From NCBI GenBank assembly GCA_007121755.1, contig SKJZ01000119.1, forward strand, positions 1 to 29,857: 29,857 bases of DNA, written 5' to 3'. The notes beneath the pieces were generated by a model, which was given only the letters and a program-made list of their open reading frames with translations, made no database searches and was not told the DNA's origin. The position numbers and the translations under genes are program-made. The DNA is from Halorhodospira sp. Lineage in GTDB: Bacteria > Pseudomonadota > Gammaproteobacteria > Nitrococcales > Halorhodospiraceae. Of this stretch, positions 9,121 through 17,116 are shown piece by piece; positions within the stretch are counted from its first letter, which is position 1, and every line of letters begins with the position of its first letter.

Positions 9121-9152
9121 GTACGCGTTCCCCCCAATACTGTGAGCGCGTG

Positions 9153-9180
9153 AACTTACCACACCGATTTACTTGCCCAA
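9153..9180 (-). promoter_or_regulatory. Possible gatCAB promoter
   Basis: On the minus strand TTGGGC (9180-9175) and TAAGTT (9158-9153) are separated by 16 nt, placing a start site about 25 nt ahead of the gatC ATG. It overlaps the mreB promoter on the other strand, so the two could interfere. Confidence 0.4.
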
Positions 9181-9201
9181 ACCCCTGGCCACTGCTAGAT
9201 T
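9173..9201 (+). promoter_or_regulatory. Predicted mreB promoter, extended -10
   Basis: TTGCCC (9173-9178) and TAGATT (9196-9201) lie 17 nt apart, with TGC directly before the -10 box, giving an extended -10 element. Transcription would start about 25 nt before the mreB ATG at 9232. An AGCAGGG-type ribosome site lies just ahead of that ATG. This is the best sigma-70 promoter seen in the window and would drive the envelope cluster. Confidence 0.65.
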
Positions 9202-9231
9202 AGCGCACCTTCGACCTAGCAGGGCGCAGGA

Positions 9232-10275
9232 ATGTTCAAGGGAATCCGCGGACTCTTTTCCAACGATCTATCAATCGATCTCGGCACCGCCAACACACTG
9301 ATCTATCTGCGTGGTCAGGGGATCGTGTTGAGCGAACCATCGGTTGTCGCCATTCAACAAGACAAGGACGGGGGCAGCAAACGCATCGCCGCGGTAGGCG
9401 CCGAGGCGAAACGGATGCTCGGCCGCACTCCCGGCACCATCCGCGCCATCCGGCCGCTGAAGGACGGTGTAATCGCCGACTTCACCGTCACGGAGAAGAT
9501 GCTCCAGCACTTTATCAAGAAGGTGCATGAGGCGCGGTTCTTCAAGCCGAGCCCGCGGGTGCTGGTCTGCGTTCCGTGCGGATCGACCCAGGTGGAGCGG
9601 CGCGCGATCCGGGAATCCGCCACCGGAGCGGGCGCCCGCGAGGTGCATCTGATCGAGGAGCCCATGGCGGCCGCCCTCGGCGCGAGCATGCCGGTGGATG
9701 AAGCCAGCGGATCGATGGTTCTGGATATCGGGGGCGGCACATCCGAAGTGGCCGTGCTCTCCCTTAACGGCATTGTCTACTCGGCGTCCGTCCGCATTGG
9801 CGGCGACCGCTTCGACGACGCGATCATCAACTACGTCCGCCGCAACTACGGCATCCTGATCGGCGAGTCGACGGCGGAGCGGGTCAAGCAGGAGTGCGGC
9901 ACCGCGTTCCCCGACACCGAGGTCCGGGAGATGGAGGTCCGGGGCCGCAATCTGGCCCAAGGCGTGCCGCGCTCGTTCACGCTCAACTCCAACGAGATAC
10001 TGGAAGGGCTGCAGGAGCCGCTCTCGGGCATTGTCAGCGCCCTGAAGACGGCCCTGGAGCAGACCCCGCCCGAACTCGGTGCCGACGTCGCCGAACGCGG
10101 CATCGTGCTCACCGGCGGCGGTGCGCTTCTGCGCAATATCGACCGGTTGATCATGGAGGAGACGGGACTCCCAGTGGTGGTCGCCGATGATCCACTGACC
10201 TGCGTCGCCAGGGGCGGCGGCCGCGCGCTGGAGCTAATGGACGAGCGGGGCGCGGATCTGTTTGTCACCGAGTAA
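9232..10275 (+). CDS. mreB: Rod shape-determining protein MreB
   Basis: Bacterial actin that polymerises under the inner membrane and positions the elongasome. The 347-aa length is typical. It has the N-terminal amphipathic membrane-binding segment (MFKGIRGLFSND), the phosphate-1 loop DLGTANTLIY, VPCGSTQVERRAI, the adenosine/phosphate-2 motif DIGGGTSEVAVLS and LTGGGALLRNID. First gene of a long plus-strand cell-wall cluster. A terminator-like hairpin follows within 70 nt of the stop. Confidence 0.98.
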   Translation: MFKGIRGLFSNDLSIDLGTANTLIYLRGQGIVLSEPSVVAIQQDKDGGSKRIAAVGAEAKRMLGRTPGTIRAIRPLKDGVIADFTVTEKMLQHFIKKVHEARFFKPSPRVLVCVPCGSTQVERRAIRESATGAGAREVHLIEEPMAAALGASMPVDEASGSMVLDIGGGTSEVAVLSLNGIVYSASVRIGGDRFDDAIINYVRRNYGILIGESTAERVKQECGTAFPDTEVREMEVRGRNLAQGVPRSFTLNSNEILEGLQEPLSGIVSALKTALEQTPPELGADVAERGIVLTGGGALLRNIDRLIMEETGLPVVVADDPLTCVARGGGRALELMDERGADLFVTE

Positions 10276-10318
10276 CGCGATCGTTCCGATGCACCGGCTA
10301 GGGGTATAACGAATCAGG

Positions 10319-10348
10319 GAGCACGCCATCGGCGTGTTTTCTGATTTT
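10319..10348 (+). terminator. Intrinsic terminator between mreB and mreC
   Basis: A stem CACGCC / GGCGTG with a 3-nt ATC loop, extendable by A-T and G-U pairs, is followed at once by TTTT and then by a second T5 run. This is a good Rho-independent terminator shape 45-60 nt after the mreB stop. It would reduce read-through into mreC and raise MreB over MreCD. The rest of the 232-nt spacer (10276-10507) shows no convincing gene; TAGACT (10463-10468) is a weak -10 candidate without a matching -35. Confidence 0.75.
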
Positions 10349-10507
10349 TCCTATCACCTCCTACCAAGGGCTTGTGGTCGTTTCCACGAGGCCGGCTCTG
10401 CATGAAGGGATCCTTTTAGGCAACACCACACCTAGATGGGTTTTATCCTTAGTGCGCTGCGGTAGACTTGGTGCCTTGCCGCATCCCCATCGTGAGGCTA
10501 TAGAACC

Positions 10508-11383
10508 ATCAAGCCGCTGTTCCTCCAAGGCCCTTCGGCAACCGTCCGGCTGGTATTACTGGCGACGGCGTCCATCCTCTTAATGACGCTCGACCAGCGG
10601 GAACACCTCGCGGAGCCGGTCCGAGAAACGGTGGCCGGCGTCGTCTATCCCATTCAGTTTCTTGTGGACGTACCGTTCGACTTAGCGGGCCGCCTCTCGG
10701 AGAGATTGGCTACCCGGCAACAGCTCATTGAAGAGAACCGGTCGCTGCGTACCCGCCAATTGAAGTACGAGGGCCGTCTGCAACGAATGGAGACGCTACA
10801 AACCGAGAATGAACGGCTACGCAATCTGCTCGACTCGTCCCGGCGCGTGGAACACGAGGTCGCGGTTGCGCAACTCATGCGTATCGATCTCGACCCGTAC
10901 ACCCATCTGGTGCTGATTGACCACGGCAGCACGTCTGGGGTCTTTCCCGGACAGCCGGTTTTGGACTCCCGTGGCGTGATGGGGCAAGTCGACCGAGTCG
11001 GACCGTACTCGGCGATGGTGCGGCTGATATCCGACCCCAGTCACGCCATTCCGGTGGAGGTAAAGCGCAACGGATTGCGCTCCATTGCTGTCGGCTCCGG
11101 CGACCTGGGCCAATTGGAACTTGCCAACGTCCCCAATAATGCCGACATCCGCAGCGGTGATTTGCTCACCGCTTCCGGGCTCGGGGGCGTCTTCCCACGA
11201 GGCTATCCGGTCGCGGAAGTAACATCCGTGGCCATCGAGCCGGGCGAACCCTTCGCTCGAGTCCATGTAAAACCGGTGGCGGCCCTCGACCGAAGCCGGA
11301 AGGTGCTTCTGGTGCTGACGCCCGACGGGTCATCGGAAATGGAAGTGGACATATCGGCGCTAGAAGGGGAGGAAGGCTCTTGA
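10508..11383 (+). CDS. mreC: Cell shape protein MreC, apparent AUC start codon
   Basis: A bitopic inner-membrane protein that links MreB to PBP2 through its periplasmic domain. From ATG 10583 the protein lacks most of its membrane anchor. In the same frame the 25 codons before it read IKPLFLQGPS...RLVLL, matching the MreC N-terminus (E. coli begins MKPIFSRGPS), with ATC exactly where the initiator Met belongs. An in-frame TGA at 10493 excludes a farther start, and no ATG, GTG or TTG lies between. TGAGG (10493-10497) is a ribosome site 10 nt ahead of the ATC. From there the protein has 291 aa: membrane helix (about 13-30), coiled coil (about 70-110) and beta domains. It overlaps mreD. Confidence 0.88.
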   Translation: MKPLFLQGPSATVRLVLLATASILLMTLDQREHLAEPVRETVAGVVYPIQFLVDVPFDLAGRLSERLATRQQLIEENRSLRTRQLKYEGRLQRMETLQTENERLRNLLDSSRRVEHEVAVAQLMRIDLDPYTHLVLIDHGSTSGVFPGQPVLDSRGVMGQVDRVGPYSAMVRLISDPSHAIPVEVKRNGLRSIAVGSGDLGQLELANVPNNADIRSGDLLTASGLGGVFPRGYPVAEVTSVAIEPGEPFARVHVKPVAALDRSRKVLLVLTPDGSSEMEVDISALEGEEGS

Positions 11384-11868
11384 ACGAACGCGGCCACCAG
11401 GGCGGATCGGTCATTATCGTGAGCCTACTAGTCGCGCTGCTGCTCACTGTTGTTCCGCTGCCGGCCTGGGCCCACGCCGTGCGGCCCGAGTGGACCGCTC
11501 TGATTCTACTTTACTGGGCACTGGCGCTTCCGGAGCGCGTCGGGGTGGGTGTCGCTTGGCTCACCGGGTTTTTCCAGGATGCGCTCCTGGGGACTCTGCT
11601 GGGACAACACGCCCTGGCTTTCGCCCTGATCTGCTATCTGGTGCTGCGCTTTCACCAACGGATCCGCCCGGTACCGCCCTGGCAGCAGGCGCTGGTGGTT
11701 CTCGGACTACTCCTGATCGGGCAGTTGGTGATTCTATGGGTCAACGGGCTGATCGGGCGCCCCGCTCCGGGCTGGGAGACAGGGGCCGCGCTCATCATCG
11801 GGGCGGCCCTTTGGCCGATGATCTTCCATACCATGCGCTCGGTCAGGCGCCGGTTCAACGTTCAGTAG
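11380..11868 (+). CDS. mreD: Rod shape-determining protein MreD
   Basis: A 162-aa polytopic inner-membrane protein of the elongasome. Several hydrophobic helices are visible, starting with VIIVSLLVALLLTVVPLP, plus the family segments RPEWTALILLYWALALPERVGVG and GFFQDALLGTLLGQHAL. The start is TTG at 11380, overlapping the mreC stop (TTGA), behind a strong GGGGAGGAAGG ribosome site. It ends 10 nt before mrdA, so mreCD and mrdAB are probably one transcript. Confidence 0.93.
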   Translation: MNERGHQGGSVIIVSLLVALLLTVVPLPAWAHAVRPEWTALILLYWALALPERVGVGVAWLTGFFQDALLGTLLGQHALAFALICYLVLRFHQRIRPVPPWQQALVVLGLLLIGQLVILWVNGLIGRPAPGWETGAALIIGAALWPMIFHTMRSVRRRFNVQ

Positions 11869-11878
11869 GTCGGCTAGC

Positions 11879-13813
11879 TTGAAGGAACAGACCGCTATCA
11901 GAGATCGCCGACAGGACGCCCGGTTAGTGGCACGCCGAGTCATTTTCGGCGGCCTGCTCTGCATCCTGGCGGTAGTGGTCCTGATGGCCCAAATGGTGCG
12001 TTTGCAGGTAGTCGACCACCACCACTACGTCACCCTCTCTCAGGAGAACCGGGTCAAGGTCGTGCCGGTGCCGCCGACCCGCGGTCTCATCTACGACCGT
12101 AACGGCGTTCTGCTCGCCGACAACCGCCCATCCTACCGCCTTGTGGTCACGCCGGAGCGGGTTCCCGATATCCAACGCTCTCTGGCGGAGGTCGTGGAAA
12201 TCATCGACCTGCCGGATGCCAAACGGGAACGTTTTGAAGATCTACTGCGGCGTAAGCGGCACTTTGAGGAGATCCCGCTGCGCACCAGACTGAGCGACGA
12301 AGAAGTGGCTCGCTTCGCCGCCCACCGGCACCGCTTTCCCGGGATGGAGGTGCGGGCGCAACTGGTCCGCCACTACCCGGAACGGAAGCACGCCTCCCAT
12401 GCCGTCGGCTACGTGGGCCGGATCAGCCCCAGCGAACTGCGCCGAATCGACACCTCCAGATACCGCGGCACCAGCCATATCGGCAAGGGCGGCATTGAGT
12501 TGGCTTATGAGAATGTGCTCCACGGCAATGTCGGCTTCGAACGGGTGGAGACCAACGCTTTGGGCCGTGTCATCCGCACCCTTGATCGCCAACCGCCGGA
12601 GCCCGGCAACGACCTGATCTTGACCATCGACAGCCGCCTGCAGGATGTCGCGGAAAGGGCCCTCGGCGACCGGCGGGGAGCAGCCATCGCCATGGACCCC
12701 CGGAACGGTGAGATTCTGGCCATGGCCAGCGCCCCGAAATACGACCCCAATATCTTCGTCGACGGCATGAGCCGGGACCAATTCGAGCAATTGGAGCGTG
12801 GCTCTTGGCAACCGCTTTTCAACCGCGCAGTGCGGGGCCGCTACTCTCCCGCATCCACCATCAAGCCGTTCATTGGGCTGGCGGCATTGGAGAAGGGCAT
12901 CATCACTGCCGACGAGACGCTTCGCTGCACCGGAGAGTTCACCATCGAGGGTGGTGATCGTCCCTACCGGTGCTGGCGGCCGGGCGGGCACGGGGATGTC
13001 GACCTGGCCGCCGCCGTGGCGCAATCGAGCAACGTCTACTTTTACAAGGTCGGCTTCGAACTCGGCATCGACGCCATGGAGTCATTCCTCGGCCTATTCA
13101 GTTTCGGGGAATCGACCGGCATCGATCTAATCGGCGAGCGCGTCGGCGTCTTACCATCACGGGACTGGAAGCGCACGAACCTAGGCGAGGGGTGGTTTCA
13201 TGGCGAGACGGTCATCACCAGCATCGGACTGGGCTACTTCTTGGCGACACCGCTGCAACTCGCCACTGCCACCTCGACCCTGGCCAACCGGGGAGAACGC
13301 GTTCAGCCGCGCCTGGTGAGAGCGATCAATGATGGAAGCAGCGGCGAACAACGCCCGCTCGGCGCCGACACCCCCCAGCAACGCATCGAATTGAACGATC
13401 AAGGGCACTGGGAGGCGACCATCGACGCCATGCGTGCCTCCGTCCGCCACCCCCGCGGCACCGCCCGCCTTATCTCTCGCGGGCTGCGCTACGATCTGGT
13501 AGGCAAGACAGGAACAGCCCAGTTGGCCGCTCTCGATGAGGAGATGGAGTACGAACACGAGGAACGCCCAGAGCATCTGCGCGATCATGCGCTCTTTATC
13601 GCCTTTGCCCCCGCCGACTCCCCGGAGATCGCTGTCGCGGTCGTCATCGAGCACGGCGGCGGCGGCGGCGCGGCGGCCGCGCCGGTGGCGCGAGCGATCA
13701 CCGATGCCTGGCTGCTCCACGACATCAGCTACCTGACGACCCTGGAAGCTGGTCGCGTCGACACGCGGGAGGTGGAAAGCGTTATCGAGACACCGGGAGG
13801 CGCACAACCGTGA
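11879..13813 (+). CDS. mrdA: Penicillin-binding protein 2 (elongasome transpeptidase)
   Basis: A class B PBP that cross-links new peptidoglycan during elongation together with RodA. The 644-aa protein has a cytoplasmic tail, one membrane helix (about 22-42), the pedestal domain with RGLIYDRNGVLLADN, and a transpeptidase domain with S326-TIK (nucleophile Ser), S383-S-N385 and K543-T-G545. The glycine/alanine-rich EHGGGGGAAAAP segment near the end is characteristic of PBP2. The start is TTG at 11879 with only a weak AGGT upstream. The stop overlaps the rodA start by 4 nt (GTGA), indicating translational coupling. Confidence 0.96.
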   Translation: MKEQTAIRDRRQDARLVARRVIFGGLLCILAVVVLMAQMVRLQVVDHHHYVTLSQENRVKVVPVPPTRGLIYDRNGVLLADNRPSYRLVVTPERVPDIQRSLAEVVEIIDLPDAKRERFEDLLRRKRHFEEIPLRTRLSDEEVARFAAHRHRFPGMEVRAQLVRHYPERKHASHAVGYVGRISPSELRRIDTSRYRGTSHIGKGGIELAYENVLHGNVGFERVETNALGRVIRTLDRQPPEPGNDLILTIDSRLQDVAERALGDRRGAAIAMDPRNGEILAMASAPKYDPNIFVDGMSRDQFEQLERGSWQPLFNRAVRGRYSPASTIKPFIGLAALEKGIITADETLRCTGEFTIEGGDRPYRCWRPGGHGDVDLAAAVAQSSNVYFYKVGFELGIDAMESFLGLFSFGESTGIDLIGERVGVLPSRDWKRTNLGEGWFHGETVITSIGLGYFLATPLQLATATSTLANRGERVQPRLVRAINDGSSGEQRPLGADTPQQRIELNDQGHWEATIDAMRASVRHPRGTARLISRGLRYDLVGKTGTAQLAALDEEMEYEHEERPEHLRDHALFIAFAPADSPEIAVAVVIEHGGGGGAAAAPVARAITDAWLLHDISYLTTLEAGRVDTREVESVIETPGGAQP

Positions 13814-14943
13814 GCTTCACCAGCACCGAATACCGCGGTACCGAACTTCAACGGCTCTCCATCCTCCAGGACCGCCTGCATCTGGATGGCTCGCTGCTGA
13901 CCGCGTTGCTCGCGCTCTCCGTCTTCGGCATGGCGGTACTCTACAGCGCCTTCGGCGAGGATATCGCCCAAGTCCAGAAGCAGGCCGTCCGCCTTTCGGT
14001 CGGTTTCGTCGCCCTATTCGCCATGGCCCAACTCCCGCCGCAGACGCTGCGCCGCGCCGCGCCGTGGATCTTCGCCGGGGGTATGGTCCTGCTGATCGCT
14101 GTTATATCCCTCGGCGTCATTGGCCAAGGCGCCCAGCGCTGGATCGACCTGGGCCTCTTCCGCTTCCAACCGGCGGAACTGATGAAGATCGCTTTGCCGG
14201 TGATGCTCGCCTGGCTGTTCGCAGAAGGCGATCTGCCGCCGCGATGGACCCGTACGCTCATCGCACTCGGTCTGATCCTGATCCCCACCGCGCTGATCGC
14301 CCTCCAGCCCGACCTCGGCACCGCTCTCCTGGTTGCGGCATCGGGGGTCTTCGTCCTCTACCTGTCCGGCCTGCGCTGGCGGTGGATCCTCGGCGGTATC
14401 GCCGCGGCGGGGGCAGCGGCCCCCCTACTTTGGCACTTTGTCATGCACTCGTACCAGAAGGCGCGCGTGTTGACCTTCCTCAACCCCGAGAGCGATCCGT
14501 TGGGGGCGGGATACCACATTATTCAATCGAAGATCGCTATCGGCTCGGGCGGACTGTTCGGCAAGGGGTGGCTCAACGGCACCCAGGCGCACCTCGAGTT
14601 CATCCCGGAACGCCATACCGACTTCGTTCTGGCTGTGGTGGCCGAGGAGTTCGGCTTGGTAGGGGTGGCGCAGTTGATGGCCGTCTATCTCTTTATTGTC
14701 GGACGCGGCCTCTACATTGCGGTAAACGCCCAAGACAACTTCGGCCGCCTGCTAGCCGGCGGCCTGTCCTTGACGTTCTTCGTCTATGCGGTCGTCAATG
14801 CCGGGATGATCTCTGGGCTGCTGCCGGTGGTCGGCCTGCCCCTCCCGCTGATCAGTTTCGGCGGCTCCTCCTTAGTGACCATCATGGCGGCATTCGGTAT
14901 TCTCATGGCCATCCATACTCATCGCCGTATCTGGTCGTCGTAA
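13810..14943 (+). CDS. mrdB: Peptidoglycan glycosyltransferase RodA (SEDS family)
   Basis: A SEDS polymerase that extends glycan strands from lipid II in complex with PBP2. The 377-aa polytopic protein has the SEDS signatures RWIDLGLFRFQPAELMK, QPDLGTALL and IPERHTDF, where D271 matches the catalytic Asp of the family, and the C-terminal LPLPLISFGGSS. The start is GTG at 13810, overlapping the mrdA stop. A leading stretch of about 30 hydrophilic residues precedes the first helix. mltB starts 4 nt after the stop. Confidence 0.97.
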   Translation: MSFTSTEYRGTELQRLSILQDRLHLDGSLLTALLALSVFGMAVLYSAFGEDIAQVQKQAVRLSVGFVALFAMAQLPPQTLRRAAPWIFAGGMVLLIAVISLGVIGQGAQRWIDLGLFRFQPAELMKIALPVMLAWLFAEGDLPPRWTRTLIALGLILIPTALIALQPDLGTALLVAASGVFVLYLSGLRWRWILGGIAAAGAAAPLLWHFVMHSYQKARVLTFLNPESDPLGAGYHIIQSKIAIGSGGLFGKGWLNGTQAHLEFIPERHTDFVLAVVAEEFGLVGVAQLMAVYLFIVGRGLYIAVNAQDNFGRLLAGGLSLTFFVYAVVNAGMISGLLPVVGLPLPLISFGGSSLVTIMAAFGILMAIHTHRRIWSS

Positions 14944-14947
14944 CCTG

Positions 14948-15952
14948 ATGAACTTCTTGCTTAAGACTGTGACTCGCCTCGTCCTGGCGGCGGCACTCGC
15001 TACCGGCGTCACCACGGCGGCCCAAGGCTCTCTGATCGACCGCCCGGAAGTCCGCGCATTCGCCTCGGAGTTTTCGATCCGTCACGGCATTCCGGAGGAA
15101 GAGGTTCAGGCCATACTGGCCGAAGCCCGCCACGACCCCGAGGTCATTGAACGCGCGGAACGCCCGGCCGAGCGCCTCTCCTGGCAACGCTACCGCCCCA
15201 TCTTTCTCACGCAGGAGCGAATTGAGCAGGGGGTGGAATACTGGGAACGCAATGAAGAGTTGCTAGAGGAGATCGCGGACCTGTACGGCGTCGACCCCGA
15301 AATCATCGTCGCCATTCTCGGCGTCGAGAGCCGTTACGGCAGCCACCGCGGCCGGCACCGGATCATTGATGCCCTGGCCACATTGGCGTTCGACTTCCCC
15401 AGAAGGGGCAGCTTCTTCCGCAGCGAATTGGAGGCGTTCCTGCTGCTGGCCCGCGAGGAAGGGATCGATCCCACCGAGCCCACCGGCTCTTACGCCGGCG
15501 CCATGGGCAAACCGCAGTTCATCGCCTCGAGCTATCGCGCCTATGCGGTGGATCACAACGGCGACGGGCGCCGAGACCTTTTCGACAACTCCGGCGACGC
15601 GCTAGCGAGCGTGGCCAACTACCTAGCCGTTCATGGATGGAAACGCGGTGAACCGTTGGCAAGGCGGGTCGAGGTCACCGGAGCGGCGTGGAAGGATCTC
15701 ACCTCCCCGTTGAACCGCCCAGTACGGGTGGCCCACAAAGTCAACACGCTGCGCGATGCCGGCGTTATCATATCCGGGGAAATCGATTCTGGCGCCACAG
15801 TGGCACTGATCGAACTGCAAGGGGCTGAGGGTGCCGAACACTGGATCACCCATCGCAATTTCTATGCTGTTACCCGCTACAATCACAGCGCCCTTTACGC
15901 CATGGCGGTCCATCAACTGGCAGAAGAGATCCGGGAGGCGCGGCGGCAATGA
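14948..15952 (+). CDS. mltB: Lytic murein transglycosylase B
   Basis: Cleaves the MurNAc-GlcNAc bond of peptidoglycan, forming 1,6-anhydroMurNAc ends. The 334-aa protein has a signal peptide (about 1-26, AAALATGVTTAAQG), then the MltB catalytic domain with Glu127 in ILGVESRYG, and the substrate-cleft segment SYAGAMGKPQF. There is no lipobox cysteine, so unlike E. coli MltB it is predicted to be soluble in the periplasm. It sits between rodA and rlpA as in Pseudomonas-type clusters and overlaps rlpA by 4 nt (ATGA). Its products would feed the MurNAc recycling genes amgK-murU farther right in the window. Confidence 0.95.
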   Translation: MNFLLKTVTRLVLAAALATGVTTAAQGSLIDRPEVRAFASEFSIRHGIPEEEVQAILAEARHDPEVIERAERPAERLSWQRYRPIFLTQERIEQGVEYWERNEELLEEIADLYGVDPEIIVAILGVESRYGSHRGRHRIIDALATLAFDFPRRGSFFRSELEAFLLLAREEGIDPTEPTGSYAGAMGKPQFIASSYRAYAVDHNGDGRRDLFDNSGDALASVANYLAVHGWKRGEPLARRVEVTGAAWKDLTSPLNRPVRVAHKVNTLRDAGVIISGEIDSGATVALIELQGAEGAEHWITHRNFYAVTRYNHSALYAMAVHQLAEEIREARRQ

Positions 15953-17052
15953 CCACCACCATCGGGGGAACCGTCCAACCAACCCGCCGGCGCCCCGTGC
16001 GCGGTCATCCGGCCGCTCACGGCTTGTTGCTGATAGCCGCCTTCGGGCTGGCCGCTTGCGCCGGGGGCCCGCCTTCCCGGGTAACCGGTGACGGCGGGCC
16101 CGCGCGGCCACCGGCGGAATTGGCCGACCTACCCGACGCGGTACCGCAGCACGCGCCCCGCAGCCGTTACGGCAACCCGCCGAGCTACGAAGTATTCGGC
16201 GTAACGTATTACGTTATGGATTCAGTGCCGCCTCGATTCGAGGAGGAGGGGCGGGCGTCGTGGTACGGAGAGAAATTCCATGGCCGCCGGACATCCAGCG
16301 GTGAGCCGTACGACATGTACGCCATGACCGCCGCTCACCGCAGCCTACCCCTGCCTACTTGGGTGGAAGTAACCAATCTTGAGAATAACCGCAGCGTCGT
16401 GGTGAAGGTCAATGATCGCGGCCCGTTCGTGGATACCGATCAGCGGATTATCGATCTCTCCTATGCCGCGGCGGTCCGGCTGGATATGCACGATCGGGGG
16501 ACAGCCCCGGTCCGCATCCGCGTGGTGACGCCCGACGATCCGCCGCGCATGGCGGCGGGGGAAAGCCGTGGAACCCCGGCCGCGTCCCTGCCGCCGCCGT
16601 CAGAGGTCATTCCTGCCCGGGAGGAACCGGCGGAGAAAGAGGCGGAAGAAACGGAAGAGGCGGACCGCGCGGCAACGGCACCGTCGGGCGCGGAGCAAGG
16701 GGTTGACGCGGTGGCACGGGCCGCCGCGGCCTCGTCGCCCTCTCGGGGAACGCGGGACGAGGCGCCCGTAGAGATCGGAACCGCCGAACCGATCATCTCG
16801 GCCTCCGCCGAGATTGCTCCGGTCAATCTTTACCTCCAGGTGGGCGCCTTCGCCGGACGGGACAATGCGGAACGCATGCAGGCCCATCTGCATGAAACCT
16901 TGCAGACGCCGGTCACCATTGACAATCTCGAACGCGACGGGCGGGCGCTATACCGGGTGCGTCTCGGACCGTTACAGAGCGTCGCCGACGCCGACCGCCT
17001 GGGGGAACAACTGGAGTCGAAGGGGATCGATACATTCCTCGTCGCCCCATGA
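15949..17052 (+). CDS. rlpA: RlpA septal-ring lipoprotein / denuded-glycan transglycosylase, with SPOR domain
   Basis: In Pseudomonas RlpA is a lytic transglycosylase that cuts denuded glycan strands at division sites. The 367-aa protein has a lipoprotein signal with lipobox LAAC (C37), a double-psi beta-barrel domain (about 100-195) with the pair H130 and D156 that match the described catalytic residues, an Ala/Glu-rich disordered linker (about 205-285) and a C-terminal SPOR domain (about 290-367) that binds denuded peptidoglycan. The N-terminal cytoplasmic extension before the hydrophobic stretch is long and Arg-rich. Lol signals cannot be judged with certainty. Confidence 0.93.
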   Translation: MTTTIGGTVQPTRRRPVRGHPAAHGLLLIAAFGLAACAGGPPSRVTGDGGPARPPAELADLPDAVPQHAPRSRYGNPPSYEVFGVTYYVMDSVPPRFEEEGRASWYGEKFHGRRTSSGEPYDMYAMTAAHRSLPLPTWVEVTNLENNRSVVVKVNDRGPFVDTDQRIIDLSYAAAVRLDMHDRGTAPVRIRVVTPDDPPRMAAGESRGTPAASLPPPSEVIPAREEPAEKEAEETEEADRAATAPSGAEQGVDAVARAAAASSPSRGTRDEAPVEIGTAEPIISASAEIAPVNLYLQVGAFAGRDNAERMQAHLHETLQTPVTIDNLERDGRALYRVRLGPLQSVADADRLGEQLESKGIDTFLVAP

Positions 17053-17116
17053 CCGGGGCTTCACGCCGCGCCAAACCAATCTTGTTTGCAGATCTCGGGA
17101 GACCCGTTCAACGCCC

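Noticed and set aside
10353..10362. ATCACCTCCT, matching the anti-Shine-Dalgarno tail of 16S rRNA, in the mreB-mreC spacer
   Set aside because: Ten bases can match by chance, there is no partner sequence near the mreC start, and no other rRNA similarity surrounds it.
10374..10583. 69-codon frame in the mreB-mreC spacer
   Set aside because: It overlaps the conserved mreC N-terminus in another frame, and its composition shows no protein-like signal.
13654..13690. GGC/GCG codon repeat near the end of mrdA as a simple-sequence switch
   Set aside because: It encodes the Gly/Ala-rich segment expected at this point of PBP2 and is interrupted by other codons, so slippage-based phase variation is not supported.
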